From Nageia nagi (Eukaryota > Pinophyta), in assembly GCA_050084985.1 (NCBI GenBank), contig JBITNC010000002.1, forward strand, positions 38,130,001 to 38,194,000: DNA of 64,000 bases, written 5' to 3'. The position numbers and the translations under genes are program-made. The notes below the pieces were generated by a model, which made no database searches, was not told where the DNA came from, and saw nothing but the letters and a program-made list of their open reading frames with translations. This document shows, piece after piece, positions 34,006 to 46,700 of this stretch (position 1 is the first letter of the stretch; each line of letters opens with the position of its first letter).

Positions 34006-35400
34006 ATAATGCTCATCATATGATCACAACAAGATAATGATAATTTTTTTTCAATTAATGATAAACAAAGGATTATGCTCAGGGATAATATTAAATCCAA
34101 TATGTATGATGGTGTTGCCAATAATAAAGATGATAAACATGAGCAAATTAAGAGATTTATTCATCTCTAAGTCATTATCACTTATTCCACAATATTATGT
34201 TTCTCTTACAAACCATGATAGTCAACAACCTATGATCAACCCCAAGGGATTGATTATAAGGCAACCAGATAATATGATTATGATCTAAGTGGTTGTACCC
34301 TCATTGGGAACTAAGGTATATGGGAAGTGATAATGATGTTGAGTCAAATAGACCTCAAAGATATGTGCCTTTGATGATATGATAATGATAATAAGATGCA
34401 AGGCACGCTTGATGAAAGCATAGGGATAATGAAAATAGAAAATAAACAAGATGTGACATATACAATGATAACATAGTATATACAATTATGATATAGAAAA
34501 CATGATGACATAATGAAAAATGATGAACAACAATGATGAATACAAAGGATGAGAAGATACAAAAATAAAGAAGACTCATGATGGTTCTAGGAGGTGATTT
34601 AAGGTTTTCCTACCTTGTAGTCTCCATTTCTAGAGGATTGTAAAAGAGGAGCAGGATCTAGTATCGACTCCTAGGATGACAAGATTAAAACAAAACTTGA
34701 TAAGAAAGCTGATGTGATAATACTTGATACTAAGATGACAGCACATGATCAATGCTCAAGGATATTGTCTAACTCATTGGCTCATCTAACAAATTCATAA
34801 GAAGATGGTGGCTTCACATTATGATAAGCATGTTGAGTCGATGTAGAAGCATGTACTTGATTCACACCATGATTAGGCAAAGGGTTATTAAAAACTTACA
34901 AGAATTGATTTGGTGGTGTGATTGAATTGATATTTGCTCATAGTATATAAGATCTTAGATCACATGTTTCAACTGCATGCACCCATTTGTGTTATGCCCT
35001 ATGATACTCACAATATTCATTCTCTTTGTACCAAGGTTGAGTGTATGCATAAGGATTTTATTTGACTTTTGATTATGTTATAATGTTTGCTTGTGTCAAC
35101 CATTTCACGATATGCTATAAAGGCTCTACCAAAAGAGTGAAAGATCTCTTTTTCTTTTATGCTTGATTGCTTATTTGATCTGGCTCATGCAAAATTGGTT
35201 ATTGAGGAGTTCTTTATTGTTGAATTGCTATGATGGGTTGAGCTTGATTAACATCATATGATACTTGATTAATATGTAGCTTTTAATATGCTTGATTATT
35301 GTTGCCACTATTGTTATGCTTTTGATCAATGATATTGTTCTTTTTGTTCAGCTTGATGTCATGTGATTGAATCTTGAATTCTTTGATAAGATTTGCTTGC
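34006..35400. other. GATAATGAT-rich low-complexity interior, no gene seen
   Basis: Long runs of ATGATAATGATGA-like sequence keep several minus-strand frames open, giving I-, Y- and C-rich translations that are not real proteins. No pol motif is present where a complete element would need one. Confidence 0.55.
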
Positions 35401-35404
35401 AATT

Positions 35405-35954
35405 GTGCTTTCTTAAAAGACTAGTATTGTTGTATTTGCAAGATAGAAAATATTTTCTTATTACAACTTTTGTTAAACAATTTGATGAGCTCTTCTTTTG
35501 CTAAAGAATAGAATAAATCATTCGTAATAGCTCTCCATCTTTCTACATAATCGTTGGTTGATTTATCATCAAACTATGATATTATTCTTAAATATGTGAT
35601 AGATGCTCTCTTTCTCATATCAATAGCAAAATGGTCCAAAAAGATATTAGCCAATTATTCAAAGGAGTATATGCTATGTTGGGGAAAATTCTTGTACCAA
35701 TCCAAAGCTTGGCCTGCTAATATCATTGGAAATGTTTTAAGCATGAGAACATCATCATTTCTTATGATGTAGAAAGAGTACTTGAATTTTCCTAAGTGTT
35801 CTCTTAGATCTTCTTTACCTTTAAATTTTTCCATATGAGTCACTTCAAACTTGTAAGAGAATTGCTTGATAGGAACCATGGGGTTGGTTGGTTCGTTGAA
35901 AATTGAATGATAAGATGTCTTGATTTTGCTTTGACTATTGATCTTGAGCTTCAT
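35405..35954 (-). pseudogene. Retrotransposon gag core (Retrotrans_gag-like), broken
   Basis: Read from 35954, the frame gives a gag-type core: MEKFKGKEDLREHLGKFKYS, then DDVLMLKTFPMILAGQALDW, then WYKNFPQHSIYSFE. This matches the family pattern of a PxxF.G..D...HL opening, an L..FP.SL.G.A..WY block and an SF.EL...F block. A TAA interrupts it at 35655-35657, where the family has the SF.(E/Q)L motif, and the protein-like reading continues beyond it (LANIFLDHFAIDMRKRASIT ... LFNKSCNKK). A further TAG occurs downstream. The product would form the element's particle; it is disabled here. Confidence 0.7.
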
Positions 35955-35979
35955 ATTATGTAACTTCTATAAGATGTCA

Positions 35980-37108
35980 TCATGCATAGTTGGGTTGTTG
36001 ATTTGTCATACTTTGTACTTGATATGTTGGTTGATAACCTTGTTGTAGTCTTTTTCCTAATGGTTGATTCCATGTTTGATTAGCTAGATGAGTCATTTGA
36101 TTGTTGTATTGTTGAGTTTGATATGATGGTTGATTCAAAATATGTTGAAAAGGTTGAGCTTGACTCACATGTTGAGAAGCTTGATTAATGATATTTTGAG
36201 GACACATTTATTGCAAGTTGCTTGGTGTTTGATTCGTATCATGTTGGTTTAATTGATATAAAATATTTGGTTATTAAACATGAGAAACTTGTTGAGGTTG
36301 AATTTAATTTTGATTAGGGATCCTTCAAGGCATGAGATTATGATGTAGCTTTAAACCATGTGATGTGCCTTGATTAAGAAAATGTTTGCACAACCAAAGG
36401 AGGTGCACTATAAGACATAACTTGCTGAGTGTGATGATAAGACATAGATCCATGATTAACATTGATAGGTTGTATACTTGATATCACTTGAGACATACTT
36501 GTTGAAGGTAATGATGTGGCCAAGGGATCTTGTGAAACCATTTGTTGCATTGCTTGATTTTAAATTTGAGTTGTTGCAACAATTGGCGATGTGGTGACAA
36601 ATGAAGGATCATAATATAAAGGATCAACATGTTGAATAAAATTGTGAGATAAAGTTGGTAGCCCTTATTACTCTTAATATGAAGGAAAAAGGTCTAAAGG
36701 AGCCACCATTAATTGAGAAGGATAAGGTTTTTGAAAGTCAATCAAAGCCATCTCTTTATGTCTATGATGAGATAAATCCAAATTTTGATGTTGAGGTTTC
36801 AAAAATAAAGGTTCCCTAACTTGATCATAAGATAAGAAATGTTGACTAGGCTTAAATTATTCTAACAACATTTGAACATTAGGATCAATAATAAAAAGTT
36901 CTTGCAAATCAATGACATCTTGGGGTGAATGAATAGGAACTTGAAACAAGGGATTGATGTGTAAGTAAGGTTCAATGTTTCTATGTGCTTGTGACATGTG
37001 AAGTCTAGGAGAATGTTGAGGTTGACATGTTTGTTTTCCTTCCTCTGTAACTTGTTTTTCTTTAGTTTGTGCTCTTATTTCTTCTAGATTCACATAAAGA
37101 TCATCCAT
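35980..37108 (-). pseudogene. Asn/Gln-rich frame upstream of gag
   Basis: From 37108 the minus strand reads MDDLYVNLEEIRAQTKEKQV and continues in broken frames. Near 36207-35980 it is very rich in Q, N, S, P and T, for example HILNQPSYQTQQYNNQMTHL and GKRLQQGYQPTYQVQS. It is upstream of the gag core but in a different frame, so at least one shift separates them. It is probably the N-terminal part of the same structural protein. Its low complexity gives no domain call. Confidence 0.45.
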
Positions 37109-37145
37109 TTCTTTAAAGTGTCAAATATAGAAAAGATTAAACGGT

Positions 37146-37163
37146 TTATCCCAATAGCGCCAA
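37146..37163 (-). promoter_or_regulatory. Primer-binding-site-like motif
   Basis: On the minus strand TTGGCGCTATTGGGATAA lies just inside the right LTR. It resembles the TGGCGCCGTTG... sites used by several plant Gypsy lineages. No tRNA was aligned. Confidence 0.45.
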
Positions 37164-37164
37164 G

Positions 37165-37865
37165 CCAATAGACAATCAACCTAAAAATGTTGTTATGGCC
37201 TTGCTTTAGTGTATGCAAACATGCATTTAACCACAAACAACCTATATGATTTTCAAGATTGCTAATGATATATGCTCAAATACTAAAAGTATTGATAAAA
37301 CCTAAATGATTAAAATCCTATAATGATTTTAGACTATATGCAACTACATGCAAACAATAAAAATAAAATCTAAGCTAAAAGAAGAATGCATGTCTTCATA
37401 GCTCCAAATACCTCCATGCACTTGCAAAAAATCAAAAGCATGTTGCAACTTCGTCGAAATGGTGGAAAAGCTCTCATATGTTCATGGTGGTTGCCATAGG
37501 ATTCAAAAGGTATGACATGCAATGCTATATGGATTAGGTTTTCAAGTTTGGCTCAAGGTGATGATGGATGAGAGGTTCATCTTAGAAAATAACGAAGGTC
37601 ATAATTCAAAATGGATCCATAAAGACAAAATAAAATGCTTTAGACCTATATACAAAACTTAAACCTAAGTTACAGACATATCAACTGATTGTTCAACATC
37701 CTGATTAGAGTTTACAGGTTGATTAACATGTCGATTGGCTGACCAACAGGTCGATTGATAGGATGGATTATTTAAGTAATGCGACTATGCTCTAATCAGG
37801 TTTTATTGATGCTGATGTTGGCTAAGACATGTGTGCTTAAGATATGCAATTTTGAGGTATCTACA
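37165..37865 (-). repeat. 5' LTR of the gag-only element (right copy)
   Basis: Clear match to the left copy from 37261 to 37865. The part from 37165 to 37260 is included because the primer-binding-site-like motif begins just beyond it, although the left copy does not match there. Confidence 0.65.
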
Positions 37866-39800
37866 ACTGAAGCTAGTGTCACGATTGTTAATCCCCCTCA
37901 TGGCAATAGATGTATGAGATCACCTGGTAATGACCTCCTTTTAGGTAGTTCTTTAAGTACTGGACCTAAGATAATATTATCAAAATGGCCTCAAAATGTA
38001 ACCTTGATGAGTCTTTCTTGAGGTTTATATTGTAAAGACCAACTGACAAGTAATACAGTAGTAATAGTATTAAGGAATTTGACCAACCACCATGGGCTCA
38101 TCTAATCAATCACACAAAGATCATTGCCTAGATCCATAGGGTAATAGAGTCATAAAGATGAAAGAATATAAAAAAAAACAAACATTTAACATCTCATTGA
38201 AATAATGTAATAACAAATATTCAATATTCAAGAGGAATACATTACTGCAACATTCACATAATAAAAGGCTGCAAGTAATGACACTTATTCAAGAAAAAAA
38301 GATATACAACCAAAGGATATTCCATTGTATTGAAATTTTATGTTCAATGCGTCTGGCTCATTGTCATAGAACATAAATCAAAATTACAATGATAGAATTT
38401 AGTTCAAATGATGCAACATAATCCTAAATAACAAAATCCTTAACTAAACTAACAATAACTTTATGGATAAAATCCTATAACGAGCTTAATAACAATCCAA
38501 TTGTGATGTCTAAACATAGGTTGTAGTGACCATCCAATACCTAAAAATCTCTTGAAATTGAATGAATAATAGAGTAAATTTCTATGGCATGACAAAGAAG
38601 AAGATGAAAGAACTCAAGGAAAATAGAATGGGCTCTAGACAATACCTCCGTCTAGCAAATAAGTAAATGGTGAGAAGATCCATGCAATGCCTTGCACTTG
38701 TGTATTTATCCTCCTTGCTGTGTAGTTCAGGTCATGTCAATTGCAATCAATTTCTCCATTAAGTCTTCATGTACTTTTAGGTATTCTTGACCAACCTTCA
38801 TTAACTATGACTACATTGGGGTTGTTTATAACTATTGTCTTTAATTGTTTCCTTTTGTATGGTGATTACTTGTGAACGATACCATCTGCAGAGTTCCAGA
38901 TGCAAGACTTTTGATAGGATCTACAATTGCAACCATTTTGCTCTACTTTCATGCTTTAAATTTATATTATTATGCATGCAATCTCCTGACAAGGTCTGTA
39001 AATGTGATCACTCGGGAGTCAAACACTTTTACTCCTTATCAACTCAATCATGAATGCTCATCTAAATTTGTTCACACATTGTTCTAGGGGTTAGCGAAGT
39101 TTTACGCTAAGATGACCCTTTATCATACCCGATAAGCACTATCACGCTGCATTTTTATAGTTATTGACATCATCAAGGTGAAGACCTAGGAAATAGTGTA
39201 TTTCCTTATTGCTTGACGTTATCGGGCTCTTCTTGTGTGCATGCTGACATCATCGCTTGATACCCCCCAAACATAGTGTATTTTGAAGTGCTTTGAAGAT
39301 TGAAGGCTCATGCTAATGAAATGAGGAACGCAAGAGATTAAGAATGCCTTGGTGCTTTTCAAATGATTTTTGCTCATTCACACAAGCTCTCTCACTCTTG
39401 CACTAGGTATAAATTACCATCTGTGAACAATCTTCACTCATTTGTACATGTCCTCCTGATGTCATCAAGTGTTCTTAGGAGCCTTTTTATTTGCTTGTTT
39501 TTTGCTTTCCCAAGAGTGTAACTTTGTGATGATGACTTCAACATGATGAAAGGCCCGAGAATAAGTATTTTAGTGTTGTTTTGTCCTCCCAAGATATTTT
39601 GCTAGAAGGATTGATATCAATTTTCACAAATACAACATGCCCCTTAATCGCAATGCAATACTATCAATGCTAATGTCAACTCATGTACTACACAACATAG
39701 TCTTACGAAGAGTTTGAGTGGTTAATAGAACTCTTGTCATAGTCAAATCTAAAGTAGTCATAGTCAAAATAGTGCAAGATGTGGATTGTCACACTTTAAG
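37866..39800. other. Non-coding repeat-derived DNA, no gene seen
   Basis: No protein-like frame. From about 39090 the words GATGTCATC and GACATCATC become frequent and lead into the tandem array at 39.8-40.5 kb. Confidence 0.4.
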
Positions 39801-39809
39801 GTTGACGAT

Positions 39810-40545
39810 GTCAGCATAAACTTTATCATGAAGCGAGAAAGGATAAAAAAATTAATATCACACTTTAAAGGTAATGACATCAACCAAGGTATATTGGCAA
39901 GAATGGTGGCGTAAATTCCAAGTAATCGTGACATTAAATAAAATTGCCTTTGTAGCTCCTTAGTTGTGATATAGCATCGATGATATTGACATCAACTCCT
40001 GGAAAATGCAACATTAAGTAAAAATGCCTATGTCATGATATGGCAATGTAAATGATGATGTCATTTCTTGGCAAACATGGCATTGGGCAAAATAACTTTC
40101 ATAGCTCCTTATTCATGATGCGATAGTGACAATGTTGATATTAGCTTGTGAAAAACACAACACAATAACATTTCCCCAATGGTGCGGTAACATGCAAGAT
40201 GACATCAACTCTTGGTAAGCACGAAATTGAGAGAAATGACCTTTATAGCTCCTTAATTATGATACGAAAATGATAATGTTGATGTCATCTTAGGGAAAGC
40301 ATGGTATTAAGTAATAATGCCTTTTTCATGATGCAGCAATGTAAATGATGATGTCATCTCCTAGAAAACATGGCATTGAGAAAAATAACCACTATAACTC
40401 CTCAGTCGTGATGCGACACTGATAATGTTGATGTTAGCTTATGGAAGATGTGATAAGGTAAAATACAGTTAAAATCTTTTCCCCCATAATGCAGTTACAT
40501 GCAGGATGATGTCAACTCATGTAAAACATGACATGTTGTGATATG
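39810..40545. repeat. Tandem array, period about 147 bp
   Basis: TAGCTCCTTA-like anchors sit at 39953, 40102, 40246 and 40394 (spacing 149, 144 and 148 bp). Each unit also holds GATG(A/T)TGATGTCATCT-like and AAACATGGCATTGAG-like blocks, partly repeated within the unit, which suggests an older half-unit structure. Degenerate units probably extend on both sides. Confidence 0.7.
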
Positions 40546-40924
40546 GGACTGTAATTGCCAACGTCAACTTCCTAAAAATGCAACATAATTCAAGAAAGCT
40601 CTTTGAAGAGTTTTCATGGGTGTCCTTAGCATATCATGAAAAGGGGGATCCATACATAGGAACAACTATCAAAAAATGAAATATAATAGCAAGGAACTGA
40701 AGAAAAAGTGTATATAAAATTTCCAACTGAAATTTGGAAATTCCAACATTTGCCAAGCAATCTAGAAACATGGGCCTTTTTTATTATCAACATCAATGTA
40801 ATGCCTTATGTGCCAAGTGGGTGTTTAGAGATGTCAAAGGGTCGAAGGTGTGGAACATTCTTATCTACCATTGTACTTCTACATGCCTTCCCTTTAGAAA
40901 GTGAGTGGGGTGAGGTATAAACCT

Positions 40925-42450
40925 TCAAGCTCTTCTTAGTGCTCCTATCCCTATCAAAATAAAAGGTTCTTTTGCTATTTAGAATATCTGACGAGATTGG
41001 GAAGCACTCAAACCTTGACTTTGTAGGAAGGGAGAAGGATGTTGGAAAGAGGATTTTGTCTTCTCTATTAGTGTCTAGAGGTCACCTATTATTACTTTTG
41101 AAGGCTCAATGCTTTTATAGGAGAGGAATTACGATAATTTTATATGTTTTCTCTTTTCAAACCAAGGATTGGATTCCTTGGGAATCTTTCAAGCAACTTC
41201 ACAACTTGAAATCTCATTAACAATATTCCTTGGTGTTTGTGGTCAAAAAATGCAAGACAATTTCAAAGTTGTGGTAGTTTAATAGGAGTTGGCTCAAGAA
41301 TGTTTCCCTACCTAAGTACAAAGCTCAGTTGGAAGATTCTTGGCTTTATCCTCATTTATCCATGGCTTCCAAGCTTAATGAGCATTGAGACCTTATTTCT
41401 CATCTATCTAGGTGGAGTCTTCATTTTAATATGGTTTGGTCCTCTTATATAGAGTTGAAGCAGGCTTTCCTTGTTGGCAGTTTACTTCATCAAGAACTTC
41501 CTTTTGGGAAAAGACTCAATTATATGGGAACTGAAAATCCTACTTTTTTTTATGGGGAATATGAAGATGTTGTTCAGTTATCTTAGCATTGCATAAAAGT
41601 TTGATCTACTTGGGATTGGATTGGAACATTCTTTAGACATTTCATGCCTATCTCCTTTTCCTAGGTGCAAGTTCTCCTTCGAGATCCTCTTGAGTTTTAT
41701 GAGCCTCTAATTGAAGTCTAAAACATCTTTAGAATTAGCATTTTTATCATTTGTGGAAGACCCGTAATAAAGTTGTATGTTCTCAACATTGTGCCCATGT
41801 TTTTTGTTGGCTGAAAAATATGAATTTTTTTATGATTCATAGTTGCAAATTTTTCTCAACATCTCCATAATCTCATGGACCTTTGGGGTAATGCACTTTG
41901 TATTGTATATCAAGTCCCTTTGGATTCATCTTCGCAAGAGCATTTCAAATCTCGAGGTCCTTTCAAATCTCATTTAAGAAGACGAATATCATTGCGCACT
42001 CCTGCTAATTTTGCAAAGAGACATTAGTCTTAACGCCCCTCCCCTTTGACAAAAGCATGTGGGGGTAACTCTTACTACCCCGCCAATGGTTGCGATGTTC
42101 GTTCGGCTATTTATAAATCATTGGTTGGGGAGATGATGTTGACAATCCGACCTTCGATGATATTAATGATCTTGTTATTATGGGCAATAATAGCCATAAT
42201 AGTAGTGGTTTTGTCAACAACATTGGAGGTAATGGTTCTGACACCAACATAAATGTTGGATGGTACATTCCTATCCCACCCAATGATGATTGGCAACATC
42301 TCACCCAAACCAAAGATCCTGCAAACAAGTCGACTAATTTCAATGAATGAATTATTGTCTAATCAAGTAACTTTTTTTTATGGTGTTAACTCTATTTTTT
42401 ATAATATTTTGATAATACATACCTTCAAGTTTTATGAGAGCCCTACTTGT
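40925..42450 (+). pseudogene. Decayed LINE 3' portion
   Basis: Broken plus-strand frames read like the C-terminal part of a plant LINE ORF2. Examples are PIPIKIKGSFAI near 40945, NYDNFICFLF...NQGLDSLGIFQATSQL (about 41128-41206), and an FYHLWKTRNKVVCSQHCAHV segment (about 41745-41805) like the region around the zinc-knuckle tail. A final open stretch, NNSHNSSGFVNNIGGNGSDT (about 42180-42240), is low complexity. It could be the separated 3' half of the LINE at 29.4-32.4 kb or a second copy. No RT core is present here. Confidence 0.55.
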
Positions 42451-43554
42451 TGAAGATGGAGCTCTAGAAAAAGAATACAAAATGAAATAGCCGGTTGCAA
42501 CGACCCCATCTTTCTATTGATATGAGAAAAACTTGAATAATATGAAGTTCAACAATAATAACACAGGGCCAAGACTATATTATTTAAGCTGATATTTTAT
42601 CCACTTATTTTTTTATGAAAAATTATTTATACAAATATAGTATTATACTAATGTTAAATATTAAATCATAAGTAACTCAAAATGAATCAATAATTATAAA
42701 AATATTAAGCAAATAGAAATGATATTTACAACTTGATTTATGAATATCATGAAAATTAATAAGGATTTCAATACAACAAACGATCTAACTCGCTATAATC
42801 TATGAGCTGACCTTTACCTTACATTTACAAAGTACTAAACATCATTAATTGATGATTCCATAGTTCTTATATGGATTGTTCTTTTGAACTTATCAAAATT
42901 GTTAAGCGCAGAGATTCAATGCAAGCTCCGCATTTAATATAAAAACACAATGTTTTTAGGAATTCAAAACTCCGTATATGTTGCAACAAAAGTAAAGTAC
43001 TTTAGAAAATATGTCTTGTGGCCTTCAACATTACTATTACTCCATGAATAGCCTGTTACATTAGAATAATGTGGTGTTAGACATTTCCATTTGCAGCATG
43101 ATTGTTGGCAATTATTTTCCATCACTTTTTATTTTATAACACTTTTTTTAAGTCGAGCAGAAAACGATGCGCCTACTCAAGTCAAGAAATATTTTGATCT
43201 TTTGTAGATTACAAGTACTTAATCAAGATCCCACAAATCTCCATTTGGGAGATATGTGTAGTTTATGAACTTCGAAGACAACTTCTTCGACTGAAACAGA
43301 ACCCTGCTAATAAACACAAGGCCAAAATTTTGCTTGGAAATGAAAAGAAAATCATAAAATTCAAACAATAGAGAGTCGAAAGAGATGCTAAATCAAATGA
43401 ACATGAATTGTTCTTTATTAATCACAATCAAAAATTGAATTCTCAGGATATGTACATTTTTGGCAATGCCAGCTTTTTATATAAAAAAATTGAAGAATGC
43501 CTTCACTGCATCAAAAAAAATTGTAAAATGCATAAATCTGCATAGCTATATCAG
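42451..43554. other. 3' flank of the ABC1K gene, no other gene seen
   Basis: AT-rich sequence downstream of the ABC1K stop codon (minus strand). The 3' UTR should lie just left of 43555. No protein-like frame was found. Confidence 0.45.
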
Positions 43555-43788
43555 CTAACTCCTTTTAACGACCTTGTGAATGGCTCTTGAAATTTGAAGC
43601 CACATAAATTCAGGTATTCTTTGACAGGAAGTCTTTGCCAGAGAATTGAGGATATCCATATAAAACTTGTGCACTTCAGGCCTCAGTGCAATACCAAATA
43701 GCAAAGGTATCCATACCTCGCGTGAAGCATTCACAGCTTTGGCAAAAGCACATAGCCCTGCGATAACCCTGGAGAGAAAAAAGTGTTT
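43555..43788 (-). CDS. ABC1K: ABC1K terminal exon
   Basis: 234 bp, 77 codons plus TAG (43555-43557). It encodes [20 protein letters not shown] and then [20 protein letters not shown], resembling the C-terminus of plant ABC1K proteins. The acceptor is TGCAG at the plus-strand CTGCA. A second acceptor 15 bases further in (CTCCAG) is possible and also keeps frame. Confidence 0.85.
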   Translation of the reverse strand, partial: KHFFLSRVIAGLCAFAKAVNASREVWIPLLFGIALRPEVHKFYMDILNSLAKTSCQRIPEFMWLQISRAIHKVVKRS

Positions 43789-46700
43789 CTGCATTCACAA
43801 AAGATGCAGAAGATAATTAGGTATTCAAATCTTAAATCTATCCGAGGAGCTGTTCTGATTGATTGTATCTATACCAGAAATGCTGAAGAAATAAGCAACG
43901 CCTCAAAACTTGAATGCAATTTTACATTGATCCTTCAGTAAGCATGTTTGTGTCAAACTATATCATTCTCCAATATGAGACACTCAAGCGGCAGAAATAA
44001 ATGATTAAATCATTGAAGTTTGAAAGGATTCCTGTGGAATACAAATAACCTTAATATAATTTGCTTTATCCTTATCAACATATTTAGAATATCCTAGCAC
44101 GGGCAAAAAGAAATAAACTATTGCTCTATTTTCGATTTTGAAACATGACAAACCCAATGCACCTGAGAAGCATTAGAAAAACAGAAATCCTTAAATAGCA
44201 GTTTGACCAGGCATGCCTACTGACCTGTTCATTTTCTGTCTCACTGTCTTCTTTTGCTGCAGATGTTTTCTCAGAGCTTTCTGATCTTGTCTTTTCCCTA
44301 TATTGCTGACTATCATCTTCCATTGTTGAAGCAAATTTGTATTTTGGCTGTCCCTCAATTGCAACTAACTGGTTCCAGGAAGCTTGTTTTCTCTCATGCA
44401 AACCATCATAAACCCATTGCTGCTCGTTGAAAATTTTACGATTTGATCTGTTTTTGTCATTAGAGACATTGCAGCCTTCAGCAGCTTCACTTCTCCGGGG
44501 GTAAAGATGAGTTAATATTTCTTGCTGCAGAAGTGTATCCACAGCACCGACAATATCTTGAACTAGGCATTCTCTGACTCTTACACCTTTCCCTGAGAAA
44601 ATAAAATCAAACAAGTCTACTGTGGCTGCAGCAACTGCCCTCATATCAAAGCTCAAGCTCCATCCCCTTCCTTGAGTGGAATCCAATTCATTTTGTTCTC
44701 TACTGCTTTGCACATCTTTATCTGTTGCAGATGTCTGCTCAGCAATAGCCATTACCTGAAAATAAGATTATAGTAGTTATATAAAGCATTTCAGAAAATA
44801 AAAACTGAAACTCTTTTATGTATTCATATGACTTTTAAAAAGTTTTCAGAGCTTAACCATTGGGCACAAAACATAATATTAAAGTTTCCTTGGATCACAA
44901 AATAGACCTGAGGTCAGAATCCTCCATTTATCTAAGATTTTGCATTACTCATCTGAAGTTATATTAACGCACATCTTTGGAGCAGCCGAGAAGGTTTGAC
45001 TAGAATAGTGCGTACAAAAATTTTGATTTGACTAGGCAACATGATTCTCAAGAAGGCCTTGCAAGCTAAACTGAAAATGCATAGACAAATGATACTTCAA
45101 CCATTTTCATGGGTCTATGCCACAAAGCCCATATTTTACTGGGCCAAAATAGATGCTTCAAAAACTTCTTTTTTAAGCATTGTCTGCAAATATCAATAAT
45201 TATGAATTAAATCCTACTGCCAAACAATTCTCTGCAATGTAAAAGCATATCAAAGCGATGCTCATATCACATAGGGAATAGATAAGCCTCATTTAACTGA
45301 CCATATGACTGGATCTTATAACCTACAATTGCACAAAATCATCAGTTCTGACATATCAAAGATATTGCTCATATCACAGCGCTTCGTTTCTCGTGATGCT
45401 CCTCTTGGGCGTCTGTTGTCTCACATGAGCATGATCAAAGATGTGACAGCATACTGGATGACCATAGCAGAGGTGAGATTCTTGCATCTTCATTTTGTGC
45501 TTGACATCTTTGAAATCTATTATTATGGGGATTAATGTAACAACTTACAATATCATGATTGATCTTTCATACAATCATGTTTTATCTTTCATTTTCCTTT
45601 CACTCCCGAGCCAAACTTACAGAGAGGTGTCAGTGACATATTGGCTAGCGAATCACTAACTATGTGCACTCCTCATTTGGATATTATATTGTCTAGTGGA
45701 CCACTATCCATGTGCACTCCAATATGGACAAACATTGTGAAATATGTCATTTCGCAATGTTATTATAGGTTGTGTTACTCTGTGGCCAAACTTGGAATAT
45801 TCTAGATGACTAGAGTATATTTGTTGCTATAAATAGGCGGCCTTTTCTCCCATTTTTTAATCATCAGTGTCAACCTATGGATTTTTCATATGATCATCTG
45901 TTGTGGACCAATGGATCATCCTCAATTGCAATCATACTTTTTCTTCTCCATTGTTTATGGGGCTCGCTCCCTTTTATTTCCTAATTACTGCATGGATTAA
46001 AGAGGAACTAGATAAAAAATAAAGTTATTCTAAATACATACAAGGCGTTCAAGACGATGCCATCGAATTGATCCATTGTTTTGGATAAGAAGCTCCCTCA
46101 ATATTCTCCTCATGTCAGGATCAGGATCTGCAAGCAACCTGCCAACAACAAAAGGATATGCACTTGCAACCACTTTGAAGTCGGGATCTAATGACTTTGC
46201 TGTCCCTTCTAAAGATCCCAGTGCTCTTAAAACCAAGGCATAGTCAGGAGGCAAAGAAAAGTTGTACTCATACATCACATCAGATAACTGGTTCATAATA
46301 CCCTGAGGAAGCAAATGCACAACACAGACAATATGTTTATTCCGTAATAGAAAGATCATTAATCTTTATGCCAAAATTTTCTAAGAAACGAAATGTAATG
46401 CAAAGCTGAAAGCAAGAATCTATAGTGTGATAATAAAAATGTTTTTAAAAACAAGATAGGTAAGCCATATCACATACAAGACCCTCAAAAGTGGAAGTGG
46501 TAGCTAAAATAAATTATGCACGTGGAGAGGAAATAGCAAATTGCAATACCCTGGAGAGATAATCTTCACTACAAAACTGTAACTCGGCTATGACAACATA
46601 ATAAAACAATGAACATACAAGTAGCGTTGCAATAAACCCAAAGAATATTGAGATAAGCATGAGAAAGACTTTACTACACAACATGGAAATGGAATGAATT

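Larger units (their letters stand above)
32665..37865 (-). mobile_element. LTR retrotransposon with gag but no visible pol (TR-GAG-like)
   Basis: Two direct repeats (about 32665-33322 and 37261-37865) flank a 3.9-kb interior. On the minus strand both LTRs begin TGTAGA(A/T)ACCTCAAAATTGC. A polypurine-like tract lies just outside the left LTR and a primer-binding-site-like motif lies just outside the right LTR, so the element is read right to left. The interior holds an Asn/Gln-rich region, a recognisable gag core and then about 2 kb of low-complexity DNA; no protease, reverse transcriptase, RNase H or integrase motif was seen. This matches the described terminal-repeat retrotransposons with GAG domain (TR-GAG), or a deletion derivative of a Gypsy element. 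The LTRs differ at many sites, so the insertion is old. It separates the 29.4-kb LINE from sequence to its right. Confidence 0.7.

Noticed and set aside
34285-34579. Minus-strand frames of 66-74 codons rich in I, Y, H and C
   Set aside because: They are translations of ATGATAATGATG-like low-complexity DNA.
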